The notes below the pieces were generated by a model, which was not told where the DNA came from, did no database searches, and was given only the letters and a program-made list of their open reading frames with translations. The translations under genes and the position numbers were made by a program. Of a stretch of DNA of 5,521 nt, positions 1 through 5,521 are shown piece by piece (within the stretch, counting starts at the first letter, position 1; every line of letters begins with the position of its first letter). The stretch comes from Acidobacteriota bacterium (GTDB taxonomy: Bacteria > Acidobacteriota > Terriglobia > Bryobacterales > JACQDG01): positions 1 through 5,521 of the forward strand of contig JACQDG010000422.1 in assembly GCA_016201185.1 (NCBI GenBank). Reading direction: 5' to 3'.

Positions 1-138
1 GAAACGCGCTTCGTAACTCCGCGGTCGGTGGACGTTTATGTGCGGCGCCTGCGGGAAAAGATCGAGGCGGATCCGGAAAACCCATCCTACATCGTCACGG
101 TCCGCGGCGCCGGCTACCGCTTCGAAGCTCCGCCGTAA
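1..138 (+). CDS. OmpR/PhoB-family response regulator, C-terminal fragment (5' end outside window)
   Basis: Reading from base 1 in frame gives 45 residues and a TAA stop at 136-138. The fragment contains SVDVYVRRLREKIE, then PSYIVTVRGAGYRF. This is the end of the winged-helix DNA-binding domain of OmpR/PhoB-type regulators: the recognition helix with its VxxxVRRLRxKIE pattern, then the wing hairpin ending in the family hallmark TVRGxGYRF. Regulators of this family bind direct repeats upstream of target genes after phosphorylation by a sensor kinase. The receiver domain with its phospho-acceptor aspartate would lie to the left and cannot be seen, so the signal and targets are unknown. No sensor kinase follows; the next gene is on the opposite strand after a 20-nt gap. 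Family assignment is firm, specific identity is not possible. Confidence 0.9.
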   Translation, partial: ETRFVTPRSVDVYVRRLREKIEADPENPSYIVTVRGAGYRFEAPP

Positions 139-145
139 GGAGACG

Positions 146-157
146 CGCTTTTCCGAT
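146..157 (+). repeat. Left copy of a 12-bp exact direct repeat flanking the dioxygenase gene
   Basis: The sequence CGCTTTTCCGAT occurs here, one base beyond the dioxygenase stop codon, and again in the same orientation at 1150-1161 on the other side of that gene. The match is exact over 12 bp and does not extend further on either side. Chance identity of this length between two flanks of about 30 bp is unlikely. No transposase, inverted repeats or attachment-site features accompany it, so its origin is unknown. Confidence 0.6.
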
Positions 158-158
158 C

Positions 159-1115
159 CTAGTGAGTGCCGGTAGCGGGCAGGTGCAGCGGCGGAAGCCG
201 CTGCTCAATTTCGGCCCGGTGAGGCTCGAGCCACGGCGGCAGCTTCAAGCGAGTGCCCAGTTGCTCCGGCGGCTCATCGGCCGTAAAGCCCGGTGGGTCC
301 GTCGCGATCTCGAACAACACCCCGCCCGGCTCGCGAAAATAGATCGAGCGGAAATAATTGCGGTCGAGCACAGGCGTGACGTTGAAGCCGAGGTCAGCAA
401 TCCGGCCCCGCCAGTATTTCTGCTCTTCGTCGTTCGAGGCGCGCCAGGCAACGTGGTGCACCGTGCCCACGCCCACCCTACCCGGCGGCGCGGCCGGGAG
501 GCAAAGCACATCGACCACCGCCCCCGGGCCTCCCGAGCCTGCTTCATAACGAAAGCGGTTCCCGGCCTCCCGCGCTCGACGGAATCCGAGCGTGGCCGTC
601 AGCAGCGCCGCCGTTTGCTCGTAGCCTTCTTCCGAGACCGTGACGCCATAAAAGCCGCGGATGGCCTGATCGGCTGGCACGGGCCCCTCTTTCCATGGGC
701 CGCGGGGGTCCGCCTCCGAGCCGGCGACCAATTCGAGCTGCAGACCGTCGCGATCCCCGAACGTTAGGACTTCCTCCTCGAAGCGCCTGGTGGGGCCCTC
801 GAACGCTACGCCGTGGCTCTTCAGCCGCTCCATCCAGTAACCCAGCGCCGGGGCGGGAACGGAGAAAGAGGTGGCGGTAAGCTGGCCCGCTCCCCGCCGG
901 CCCCGTGGCGCCCCGGGCCAAGGGAAAAAAGTCAGGATGCCGCCGGGGCGCCCCAGTTGATCTCCATAGTATAAGTGATAGGTATAAGGATCGTCGAAAT
1001 TGACGGTCCGCTTCACCAGTCGCAACCCCAGCAAGCCGGTGTAGAAATCCAGGTTCTGCTGCGGATCGCCGGCGATGGCTGTAACGTGGTGGATGCCGGG
1101 GATTTGAGGGCTCAC
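159..1115 (-). CDS. Ring-cleaving dioxygenase, glyoxalase/VOC superfamily (MhqO/YkcA-like)
   Basis: The 318-residue product resembles the MhqO/YkcA group of putative ring-cleaving dioxygenases. In Bacillus this group is linked to detoxification of catechols and hydroquinones/quinones. It has two VOC halves. The first opens with GIHHVTAIAGD (residues 7-17), followed by LVKRTVNFDDP and YHLYYGD (from about residue 33). The second has VHHVAW (219-224) and EPGGVLFEIATDPPGF (from 262). Candidate metal ligands are H9/H10, H47, E128, H220/H221 and E269; I infer these from conservation without a structure. The protein is probably cytoplasmic. I chose the GTG at 1115-1113 because GGAG lies 8 nt upstream and because homologues begin just before the GIHH motif. 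The ATG at 1136, which adds seven residues, has no ribosome-binding site close by. The gene opposes both neighbours and is framed by a 12-bp direct repeat. The substrate cannot be read from sequence. Confidence 0.88.
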   Translation of the reverse strand: MSPQIPGIHHVTAIAGDPQQNLDFYTGLLGLRLVKRTVNFDDPYTYHLYYGDQLGRPGGILTFFPWPGAPRGRRGAGQLTATSFSVPAPALGYWMERLKSHGVAFEGPTRRFEEEVLTFGDRDGLQLELVAGSEADPRGPWKEGPVPADQAIRGFYGVTVSEEGYEQTAALLTATLGFRRAREAGNRFRYEAGSGGPGAVVDVLCLPAAPPGRVGVGTVHHVAWRASNDEEQKYWRGRIADLGFNVTPVLDRNYFRSIYFREPGGVLFEIATDPPGFTADEPPEQLGTRLKLPPWLEPHRAEIEQRLPPLHLPATGTH

Positions 1116-1123
1116 GGGGCCGT

Positions 1124-1127
1124 CTCC
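1124..1127 (-). promoter_or_regulatory. Ribosome-binding site for the dioxygenase GTG start
   Basis: On the minus strand GGAG is followed by 8 nt and then GTG at 1115. The in-frame ATG at 1136 lies upstream of this site and has no comparable purine-rich element in front of it. The site therefore favours the GTG start. Confidence 0.5.
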
Positions 1128-1149
1128 AGACTGCATTAGATGATCTAGC

Positions 1150-1161
1150 CGCTTTTCCGAT
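1150..1161 (+). repeat. Right copy of the 12-bp exact direct repeat flanking the dioxygenase gene
   Basis: CGCTTTTCCGAT is identical to positions 146-157 and in the same orientation. It sits in the divergent intergenic region 34 nt upstream of the dioxygenase GTG start. It lies just left of the putative coaD promoter. With the left copy it brackets exactly one complete gene. Confidence 0.6.
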
Positions 1162-1169
1162 GCTGCCGA

Positions 1170-1198
1170 TTGCGTCCAGGGTCCCGGGTGGATAGAAT
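1170..1198 (+). promoter_or_regulatory. Putative sigma70-like promoter for the coaD-aminotransferase-manA cluster
   Basis: TTGCGT (1170-1175) and TAGAAT (1193-1198) are separated by 17 bp. TAGAAT differs from the -10 consensus at one base; TTGCGT keeps the TTG of the -35 box. Transcription would begin near 1205, leaving a leader of about 40 nt before the chosen coaD start at 1248. The location, upstream of a same-strand cluster and next to a divergent gene, is sensible. The call rests on pattern alone. Confidence 0.35.
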
Positions 1199-1235
1199 AG
1201 CTAGTTCCAGGCCGAACGCAGCATTATCTCCGGAC

Positions 1236-1242
1236 GAGAGGG
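1236..1242 (+). promoter_or_regulatory. Ribosome-binding site deciding the coaD TTG start
   Basis: GAGAGGG contains GAGG (1238-1241), which ends 6 nt before the TTG at 1248. This spacing fits a Shine-Dalgarno element and supports that TTG over the upstream TTG at 1170 or GTG at 1188. Those two would add residues not typical of CoaD and would overlap the putative promoter. Confidence 0.6.
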
Positions 1243-1247
1243 CATCT

Positions 1248-1760
1248 TTGTCGGGACCGAACATCAGCATCTATCCCGGCTCCTTCGATCCGCCCACCAA
1301 CGGGCACCTGGATCTGATCGAGCGGGGCGCGCGGCTCTTTCACCGGCTGATCGTGGCCATCTTGCGCAACGACGGCAAGACATCGCTGTTCACCGTGGCC
1401 GAGCGGACCGAAATGCTGTGCGAGGCCGTGAAGCATCTGCCGAATGTCAGCGTAGAGTCTTTTGATGGCCTGCTGATACGGTTCGCGGCGGAAAAAGGGG
1501 CGCGCGTGATCCTGCGGGGGATCCGGGCCGTTTCCGACTATGAATACGAGCTGCAGATGGCCCTGATGAACCGCAAGCTGCATCCCGAGGTGGAGACCGT
1601 GTTCATGCTGCCGGGAGAGGCTTACAGCTACGTCAGCTCGCGGCTGGTCAAGGAAGTCTTCCGGCTGGGAGGCGACGTAGGCGACCTGGTGCCGCCCAAC
1701 GTCGTCGAGCGGCTGAAAGCCAAGGGAAGGGTTTGGGAAGGCGCGGCCCCGTCAAAGTAG
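1248..1760 (+). CDS. coaD: Phosphopantetheine adenylyltransferase (CoaD)
   Basis: CoaD transfers AMP from ATP to 4'-phosphopantetheine to make dephospho-CoA, the penultimate step of CoA synthesis, in the cytoplasm. The 170-residue product is about the usual family length (near 160). It carries the nucleotidyltransferase signature YPGSFDPPTNGH at residues 9-20 with the T/HxGH motif (T17, H20). K44 lies in the DGKTSLFT segment, and LRGIRAVSDYEYE (89-101) includes R90 and R93. The C-terminal ATP-binding motif SYVSSRLVKEV is at 127-137. All expected active-site motifs are present. I chose TTG at 1248 because GAGG lies 6 nt upstream and the signature then starts near residue 9, as in homologues. 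A longer reading from TTG 1170 (196 residues) would add a poorly conserved tail. It is the first gene of a tight same-strand cluster, 22 nt before the aminotransferase. The function is secure; the start is moderately secure. Confidence 0.95.
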   Translation: MSGPNISIYPGSFDPPTNGHLDLIERGARLFHRLIVAILRNDGKTSLFTVAERTEMLCEAVKHLPNVSVESFDGLLIRFAAEKGARVILRGIRAVSDYEYELQMALMNRKLHPEVETVFMLPGEAYSYVSSRLVKEVFRLGGDVGDLVPPNVVERLKAKGRVWEGAAPSK

Positions 1761-1782
1761 GGGCCTTGAGGTACGGAAGGTC

Positions 1783-2958
1783 ATGCAATTTGCCAACAGA
1801 ATTTCCCGCATCAGCGTTTCCGCCACCCTGCGGGTGGGGATGGAAGCCGAAAAGCTGCGTGCTGCCGGGGTGGACGTGGTGGATTTTGGGGCCGGAGAGC
1901 CGGACTTCCCGACCCCGGAAAACATCAAGCGCGCGGCCATCGACGCCGTGCATCGCGATTTCACCAAGTACACGGCCACGGGCGGGATTATGGAGCTCCG
2001 CAAAGCGATCTGCGAGCGGCACCGCAAGGATTTCGGCACGAACTACGACCCTTCCGAGTGCATTGTCTCGGTGGGCGGCAAGCACGTGATCTACAATGCC
2101 GTCTCGGCGCTCATCGACGAGGGCGACGAGGTGGTGCTGCCGGTGCCCTACTGGGTGACCTTCGCCGACGTGGTCCACTACAACGGCGGGAAATGCGTCT
2201 TTGTGCACACCGCTGAGGCCAGCGATTTCCAGCTCACCGCGCGCCAGATCGAGGAGGCGATCACGCCGCGCACCAGGCTGGTGATCATCAATTCGCCCTC
2301 GAACCCCAGCGGCGCCGTGCTGGACCGGGAGGAGTTCGAAAAGATCTACGCCATCACCTCCCGGCGCAGCATCCTGCTGCTGACCGACGAGTGCTATTGC
2401 CGCTTCGTCTACCACGGCGAGCCGTACTCCATCGCCTCGCTGCCGGGGGCCAAGGACCACGTAGTGGTGGTGGGCTCGCTTTCGAAGACCTACGCCATGA
2501 CCGGGTGGCGGGTGGGGTTCGGGCTGGCGCCGGCGCCGCTCATCTCAAGCATGCTGAAGCTGCAGAGCCACACCACGTCGAATCCGAACTCCATTGCCCA
2601 GAAGGCCGCCGTCGAGGCCCTGCTTGGGCCGCAGGAATCGGTGGGGCAGATGCTCTCAGAATACTGCCGCCGCCGGGAGTACGTGATCCGCACCCTGCGC
2701 AGCATCCCGGGCGTGACGTGCGCCAACCCGCGCGGGGCCTTTTATGCCTATCCCAACATCGGAAAATTCCTCGGCAAGGATGGCATCAGCAACACGCTCG
2801 ATTTCGCCGAGAAGCTGCTGGCCGAGGCGCGCGTGGCAGTGGTGCCGGGCGAAGCCTTCGGCACCCGCGAGCACGTTCGGATCTCCTACGCCACTTCCAT
2901 GGCGGAGCTCGAGCGAGGGCTCGAGCGCTTCCGGCAATTCGTGACGGAGCGCGCTTGA
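1783..2958 (+). CDS. PLP-dependent aminotransferase, class I fold, aspartate aminotransferase type (Ib-like)
   Basis: The 391-residue product aligns along its length, from memory, with Thermus-type aspartate aminotransferases (subclass Ib). These exchange the amino group of aspartate or glutamate with 2-oxo acids in the cytoplasm. Visible features are GAGEPDFPTPE (36-46), VSVGGK ending at K100, PYW (122-124, W124 stacking on PLP), NSPSNPSG (170-177, N174), TDECY (201-205, D202 to the pyridine nitrogen and Y205), SLSKTYAMTGWR (232-243, Schiff-base K235, phosphate-binding R243) and VRISYAT (365-371, R366 for the substrate alpha-carboxylate). K100 corresponds to the lysine that reads the distal carboxylate of acidic substrates in Thermus AspAT, so a dicarboxylic amino acid is likely. 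Some subclass Ib enzymes also transaminate prephenate, and this cannot be excluded. GAGGT and GGAAGG lie just upstream of ATG 1783. The stop codon overlaps the manA start. C204 and C206 beside the PLP aspartate are unusual. Confidence 0.93.
   Translation: MQFANRISRISVSATLRVGMEAEKLRAAGVDVVDFGAGEPDFPTPENIKRAAIDAVHRDFTKYTATGGIMELRKAICERHRKDFGTNYDPSECIVSVGGKHVIYNAVSALIDEGDEVVLPVPYWVTFADVVHYNGGKCVFVHTAEASDFQLTARQIEEAITPRTRLVIINSPSNPSGAVLDREEFEKIYAITSRRSILLLTDECYCRFVYHGEPYSIASLPGAKDHVVVVGSLSKTYAMTGWRVGFGLAPAPLISSMLKLQSHTTSNPNSIAQKAAVEALLGPQESVGQMLSEYCRRREYVIRTLRSIPGVTCANPRGAFYAYPNIGKFLGKDGISNTLDFAEKLLAEARVAVVPGEAFGTREHVRISYATSMAELERGLERFRQFVTERA
2946..2949 (+). promoter_or_regulatory. Ribosome-binding site for manA inside the end of the aminotransferase gene
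   Basis: GGAG ends 5 nt before TTG at 2955. That TTG overlaps the aminotransferase TGA stop as TTGA. There is no ATG or GTG in the manA frame near the position where family members begin, so this site decides the start and implies translational coupling. Confidence 0.6.
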
Positions 2959-3914
2959 CGGCGCTCTACCCTCTGCGGCTGGCGCCCTCCTGGCGGGAAA
3001 AAATCTGGGGCTCAACCAACCTGGAGCCGCTGTTCGGCCCTCAAGACCGGCAGATCGGCGAGGTCTGGTTCAGCTTTGAGCAGAACACGGTGACCAACGG
3101 TCCGTGGGCGGGCGAGACCCTGGCCTCGCTCATGGCCCGCCATGGTGCGGCGCTCATGGGCGAAGCGGGGCTCTCAAACGCCGCCGGCCCGTACTTCCCT
3201 ATCCTGGTTAAATTCCTTTTCACCTCCGACAAGCTCTCCGTGCAGGTGCATCCCAACGACGCCTACGCGCGGAAACACGAGGGCGGCCCGGGCAAGACCG
3301 AGATGTGGTACGTGCTGCGGGCCGACCCGGGCGCGGCCATCGCCATAGGGCTGACGGAGGCGCTTTCCGGGGAAGAACTGCGGCGCGCCGCACTCAGCGG
3401 AGAGATCGCCCGCTTTCTTAACTGGGTCGAGGTGAAGCAGGGAGATGCCATTTTCGTGCCTGCCGGCACGCTGCACTCGATCGGCCCCGGCCTGGCGCTC
3501 TGCGAGATCCAACAGAACTCGGACCTGACGTACCGTTTCTACGATTTCGGCCGCCTGGACGAGCAGGGCAAGCCCCGGCCCCTCCACGTCGACAAGGCTG
3601 TCGACGTGACCGAGGTGGCCCCTTATGACGGCCTGCAACAGCCCGTGTCCTTCATCCGCGAAGGGATGGAGGGGGAAACCCTGGCGGTTTGCGACTACTT
3701 TGCGGTCGAGCGCCTGCGCTGGCTTTCCCATCTGCCCTATGCTCCTGACCCGGCGCGAATGCACCTGCTGGTGTTCCTCGAAGGCAGCGGCATGCTGGGA
3801 AGCGAGCCCTACCGGCCCGGGGATGTATACCTGATACCGGCGGCCATGGAGCGCTTCGAATGGCGCCCGGCGGCGCCCACCGTCGCTCTGCGGGCTTATG
3901 CGCCTGGGGAGTAA
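2955..3914 (+). CDS. manA: Mannose-6-phosphate isomerase, class I (cupin type)
   Basis: This zinc enzyme interconverts fructose 6-phosphate and mannose 6-phosphate, feeding GDP-mannose and polysaccharide or glycan synthesis, or mannose use. The 319-residue product matches the short Bacillus-type class I enzymes (about 315 residues) and not the longer E. coli form. Hallmarks in order are SWREKIWGS (12-20), LSVQVHPND (94-102) with zinc-ligand candidates Q97 and H99, KTEMWYVL with E116, PAGTLHSIG (169-177) with H174, and IQQNSDLTYRFYDFGR (from 185) with the probable catalytic R194. The core is a cupin barrel, followed by a C-terminal beta domain from about residue 245. I chose TTG 2955: it overlaps the preceding stop by 4 nt, has GGAG 5 nt upstream and gives the family N-terminus TALYPLRLAPSW. 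The frame stays open further left, but that stretch lies inside the aminotransferase gene and is not real coding. No clear terminator follows in the 20 nt before the convergent gene. Confidence 0.95.
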   Translation: MTALYPLRLAPSWREKIWGSTNLEPLFGPQDRQIGEVWFSFEQNTVTNGPWAGETLASLMARHGAALMGEAGLSNAAGPYFPILVKFLFTSDKLSVQVHPNDAYARKHEGGPGKTEMWYVLRADPGAAIAIGLTEALSGEELRRAALSGEIARFLNWVEVKQGDAIFVPAGTLHSIGPGLALCEIQQNSDLTYRFYDFGRLDEQGKPRPLHVDKAVDVTEVAPYDGLQQPVSFIREGMEGETLAVCDYFAVERLRWLSHLPYAPDPARMHLLVFLEGSGMLGSEPYRPGDVYLIPAAMERFEWRPAAPTVALRAYAPGE

Positions 3915-3934
3915 GTCGCCGCCGCGCCCTATCC

Positions 3935-5521
3935 CTACGGCCGCATTCCCGCCAGCGCTTCCGTCAGCAGGCGAGAATCGGGCTCCAGCGGATAATCGAT
4001 TCCCAGCATCTTGGCCAGGGTGGGGGCAATGTCTTCCGGCCCGGCGGCATCGGCGTAGCGGCCCGGCTTGATCCCGGCGCCCATCCAGACGATCGGCACG
4101 TGCCGGTCGTATTCGTAGGGAGTTCCATGGCCAGTGCCCCCGGGATGGTTGTCAATGTAGTAGTACTTCTTGGGTAGAACCATGAGGTGGGGGCTGCGGG
4201 CGGGGAAAAACGAGTTCCGGAACAGGGCGATGAAGGGGTCTTCCGCAGGTCCCTTGGAAAACATGTCGGCGTGGGTGTAAACGGCAGCCACGGCCCCGGT
4301 GGCCAGCAGAGCCTTGATGGCCGTACGCTCCACCTCGGCCCGGTCCAACCCGTGCTGGTGGATGGCCTCCAGGTTCAGGGTGAAGTGAGGGTTGTGGAAG
4401 GTGGCGATGAGGTTGCCGGCCGAGGGGAAGCGAGCCTTGAGGGCCTTCTGCACCGTGTTCTCCAGGGCGGTGGCCGGAACCCGCCGGGTGTCCTTGATCC
4501 CCTGCTTTCTTAGCCACTCCACCAGGGGCATCACGCCGTGGTCGGCGCTGAGTATCACCAGGGTTTGGTCCAGGCCGACCCGGGCGTCAACGGCCTTCAG
4601 CAGCTTGTCCAGCACCAGGTCCAGGCGAAGGTACTCATCCATGGATTCCTGGCTGGAAGGACCATAGGTGTGGCCGATGACATCGCCGGCCGAAAAACTG
4701 ACGGCGAACAGGTCGGGAGAGGAGCGGGTCCCCAGGTCGTGGGCCTGGAATGCCTCCAGGGCGGCTTCAAGAAGCAGGTCGTCGGCAAAGGGCGTGCGGC
4801 GGAGGTTGTCATAGTATGCTGGATCGGGCGGCCGTCCCCGGTGGGCGTGGGGGAAGACGGTGTCCTCGAGGTCCCATTCGCCGGGGAAATCGTCCTCTCG
4901 GGAATACTCAAGGTAGAGCTTTTCATCCCGCAACAACCTGCTCCAGGGGGTCTTGAAATAGCTGTCGGCCAGGCAGCGGCTGTTGAACTTCTCCAGCCAG
5001 GCGGGGGGCTGCTGGGCGTAATAGGTGCTGGTAATGAAACAGCCGCAAGCGTTTTCGAACCAGTAGGCGGCGTCGGCCCGATGGCCCGTCAGCAGCACGG
5101 CCGAGCGATCCTTGAGGGAAATCCCTACCACCCGCGATTGCGGCCACTTTTCCTTCAGCTTGTCCCCGATCATGAAGCCGATGAAATTGGCGGGGGAAGC
5201 GCCGCGGCCCGGACCGCCTACCGGACGGCTCGCCGGGTCCTCCACCACGTTGATCTCCCGCTTCAACTGGGGGTCATACCAGGCGTTTTCCACGATGCCG
5301 GTCGAGGAGGGGTGGCGGCCAGAGAGAATCACGGAGTGGCCGGGGGCGGTTTCGCAGTGCGCGTGGCGGTAGAGAGCATTGGTGAAGACGGCCCCCCGGT
5401 CCAGAAGCGTCTTAAAGCCGCCTTTGTAAAGGGGAGCGAAGCGGGTCAGGTAGTCGTACCGCATCTGGTCGACGGCAATCACGAGAATTAAGCGGGGCCT
5501 CGGCGGTTCCGCAGGGGAAGC
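3935..5521 (-). CDS. PafA-like alkaline phosphatase / type I phosphodiesterase superfamily protein (N-terminus outside window)
   Basis: The frame is open to the window edge. The GTG at 5482 cannot be the true start because it sits inside the first core strand, LILVIAVDQMR, so at least 13 further residues belong to the protein. Numbering from that GTG, the two-metal site is complete: D5 (VDQMR), nucleophile T45 (ETAPGH), D267 and H271 (GDVIGH), D314 and H315 (ADHG) and H452 (GTGHG). N66, K124 and R126 (LKDR) match the PafA residues N100, K162 and R164 that favour phosphate monoesters over diesters. Spacing from the nucleophile is +21, +79 and +81 here against +21, +83 and +85 in PafA as I remember it. 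The expected role is release of phosphate from organic monoesters, probably in the periplasm; family members carry a signal peptide, which would lie off the edge. Cysteines 43, 146, 148 and 170 could form disulfides. The gene converges on manA with a 20-nt gap. Confidence 0.9.
   Translation of the reverse strand, partial: ASPAEPPRPRLILVIAVDQMRYDYLTRFAPLYKGGFKTLLDRGAVFTNALYRHAHCETAPGHSVILSGRHPSSTGIVENAWYDPQLKREINVVEDPASRPVGGPGRGASPANFIGFMIGDKLKEKWPQSRVVGISLKDRSAVLLTGHRADAAYWFENACGCFITSTYYAQQPPAWLEKFNSRCLADSYFKTPWSRLLRDEKLYLEYSREDDFPGEWDLEDTVFPHAHRGRPPDPAYYDNLRRTPFADDLLLEAALEAFQAHDLGTRSSPDLFAVSFSAGDVIGHTYGPSSQESMDEYLRLDLVLDKLLKAVDARVGLDQTLVILSADHGVMPLVEWLRKQGIKDTRRVPATALENTVQKALKARFPSAGNLIATFHNPHFTLNLEAIHQHGLDRAEVERTAIKALLATGAVAAVYTHADMFSKGPAEDPFIALFRNSFFPARSPHLMVLPKKYYYIDNHPGGTGHGTPYEYDRHVPIVWMGAGIKPGRYADAAGPEDIAPTLAKMLGIDYPLEPDSRLLTEALAGMRP

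Noticed and set aside
162..767. Open frame of 201 codons on the + strand within the dioxygenase
   Set aside because: It is arginine-rich and antisense to a clear VOC-family gene, with no supporting motif.
1175..1192. Dyad TCCA...TGGA around CCCGGG in the coaD upstream region
   Set aside because: The arms pair over only 4 bp with mismatches inside. It is too weak to call an operator or hairpin, although it falls in the putative promoter spacer.
1648..2460. Long open frame (270 codons) on the - strand across coaD and the aminotransferase
   Set aside because: It is antisense to two well-supported genes and its composition is typical of a reverse-strand shadow. No motif was recognised.
2907..2927. 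Repeated GCTCGAGCG (2907-2915 and 2919-2927)
   Set aside because: It encodes two LER segments in the C-terminal helix of the aminotransferase (ELERGLERF). Codon repetition explains it better than a regulatory repeat.
2391..2954. N-terminal extension of manA giving a 507-residue protein
   Set aside because: The extra stretch lies entirely within the aminotransferase gene in another frame, is arginine- and glycine-rich without domain features, and family members begin near TTG 2955.
3915..3934. Possible bidirectional terminator between the convergent manA and phosphatase genes
   Set aside because: The 20 nt are GC-rich with no inverted repeat or T-run that I can see, so termination must occur elsewhere or be factor-dependent.
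4538..5491. Long open frame (317 codons) on the + strand opposite the phosphatase
   Set aside because: It is antisense to a gene with a complete catalytic motif set. Its translation shows no recognisable domain and is the usual GC-rich shadow of the real frame.

Overview
The window is GC-rich DNA (roughly 60-65% by eye) that is almost entirely coding. It looks like ordinary chromosome from a free-living bacterium. The codon usage, the TTG/GTG starts and the gene mix (OmpR-type regulator, quinone/catechol-type dioxygenase, CoA enzyme, class Ib-like aminotransferase, short mannose-6-phosphate isomerase, PafA-like phosphatase) would fit Acidobacteriota. That taxonomic call is only an inference, because no rRNA or marker gene settles it.

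Layout. Positions 1-138 (+) hold the C-terminal end of an OmpR/PhoB-type response regulator. Positions 159-1115 (-) hold a ring-cleaving dioxygenase of the glyoxalase/VOC fold. It faces the opposite way from its neighbours and is bracketed by an exact 12-bp direct repeat (146-157 and 1150-1161). A compact + strand cluster follows: coaD (1248-1760), a PLP aminotransferase of the aspartate aminotransferase type (1783-2958) and manA (2955-3914). The gap after coaD is 22 nt, and the aminotransferase and manA overlap by 4 nt. A convergent gene (3935 to the right edge, -) encodes a PafA-like phosphatase whose N-terminus lies beyond the window.

How the genes work together. The coaD-aminotransferase-manA cluster is tight enough to be one transcript, and a plausible sigma70-like promoter lies at 1170-1198. 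The three enzymes serve different pathways: CoA biosynthesis, amino-acid/aspartate metabolism and mannose-6-phosphate supply. This looks like a housekeeping operon, not a dedicated system. The only pathway link I can suggest is aspartate to beta-alanine to pantothenate to CoA, which is inference. The dioxygenase and the phosphatase are probably separate transcription units. Both convergent gaps are 20 nt (139-158 and 3915-3934), and I see no clear intrinsic terminator in either.

I found no CRISPR array, insertion sequence, tRNA/rRNA, toxin-antitoxin pair, phage gene or defence system, and no convincing undescribed system. The points most worth a second look are the direct repeat around the inverted dioxygenase gene, the intact PafA-type monoesterase residues of the phosphatase, and the non-ATG starts of coaD and manA, including a TTGA stop/start overlap.
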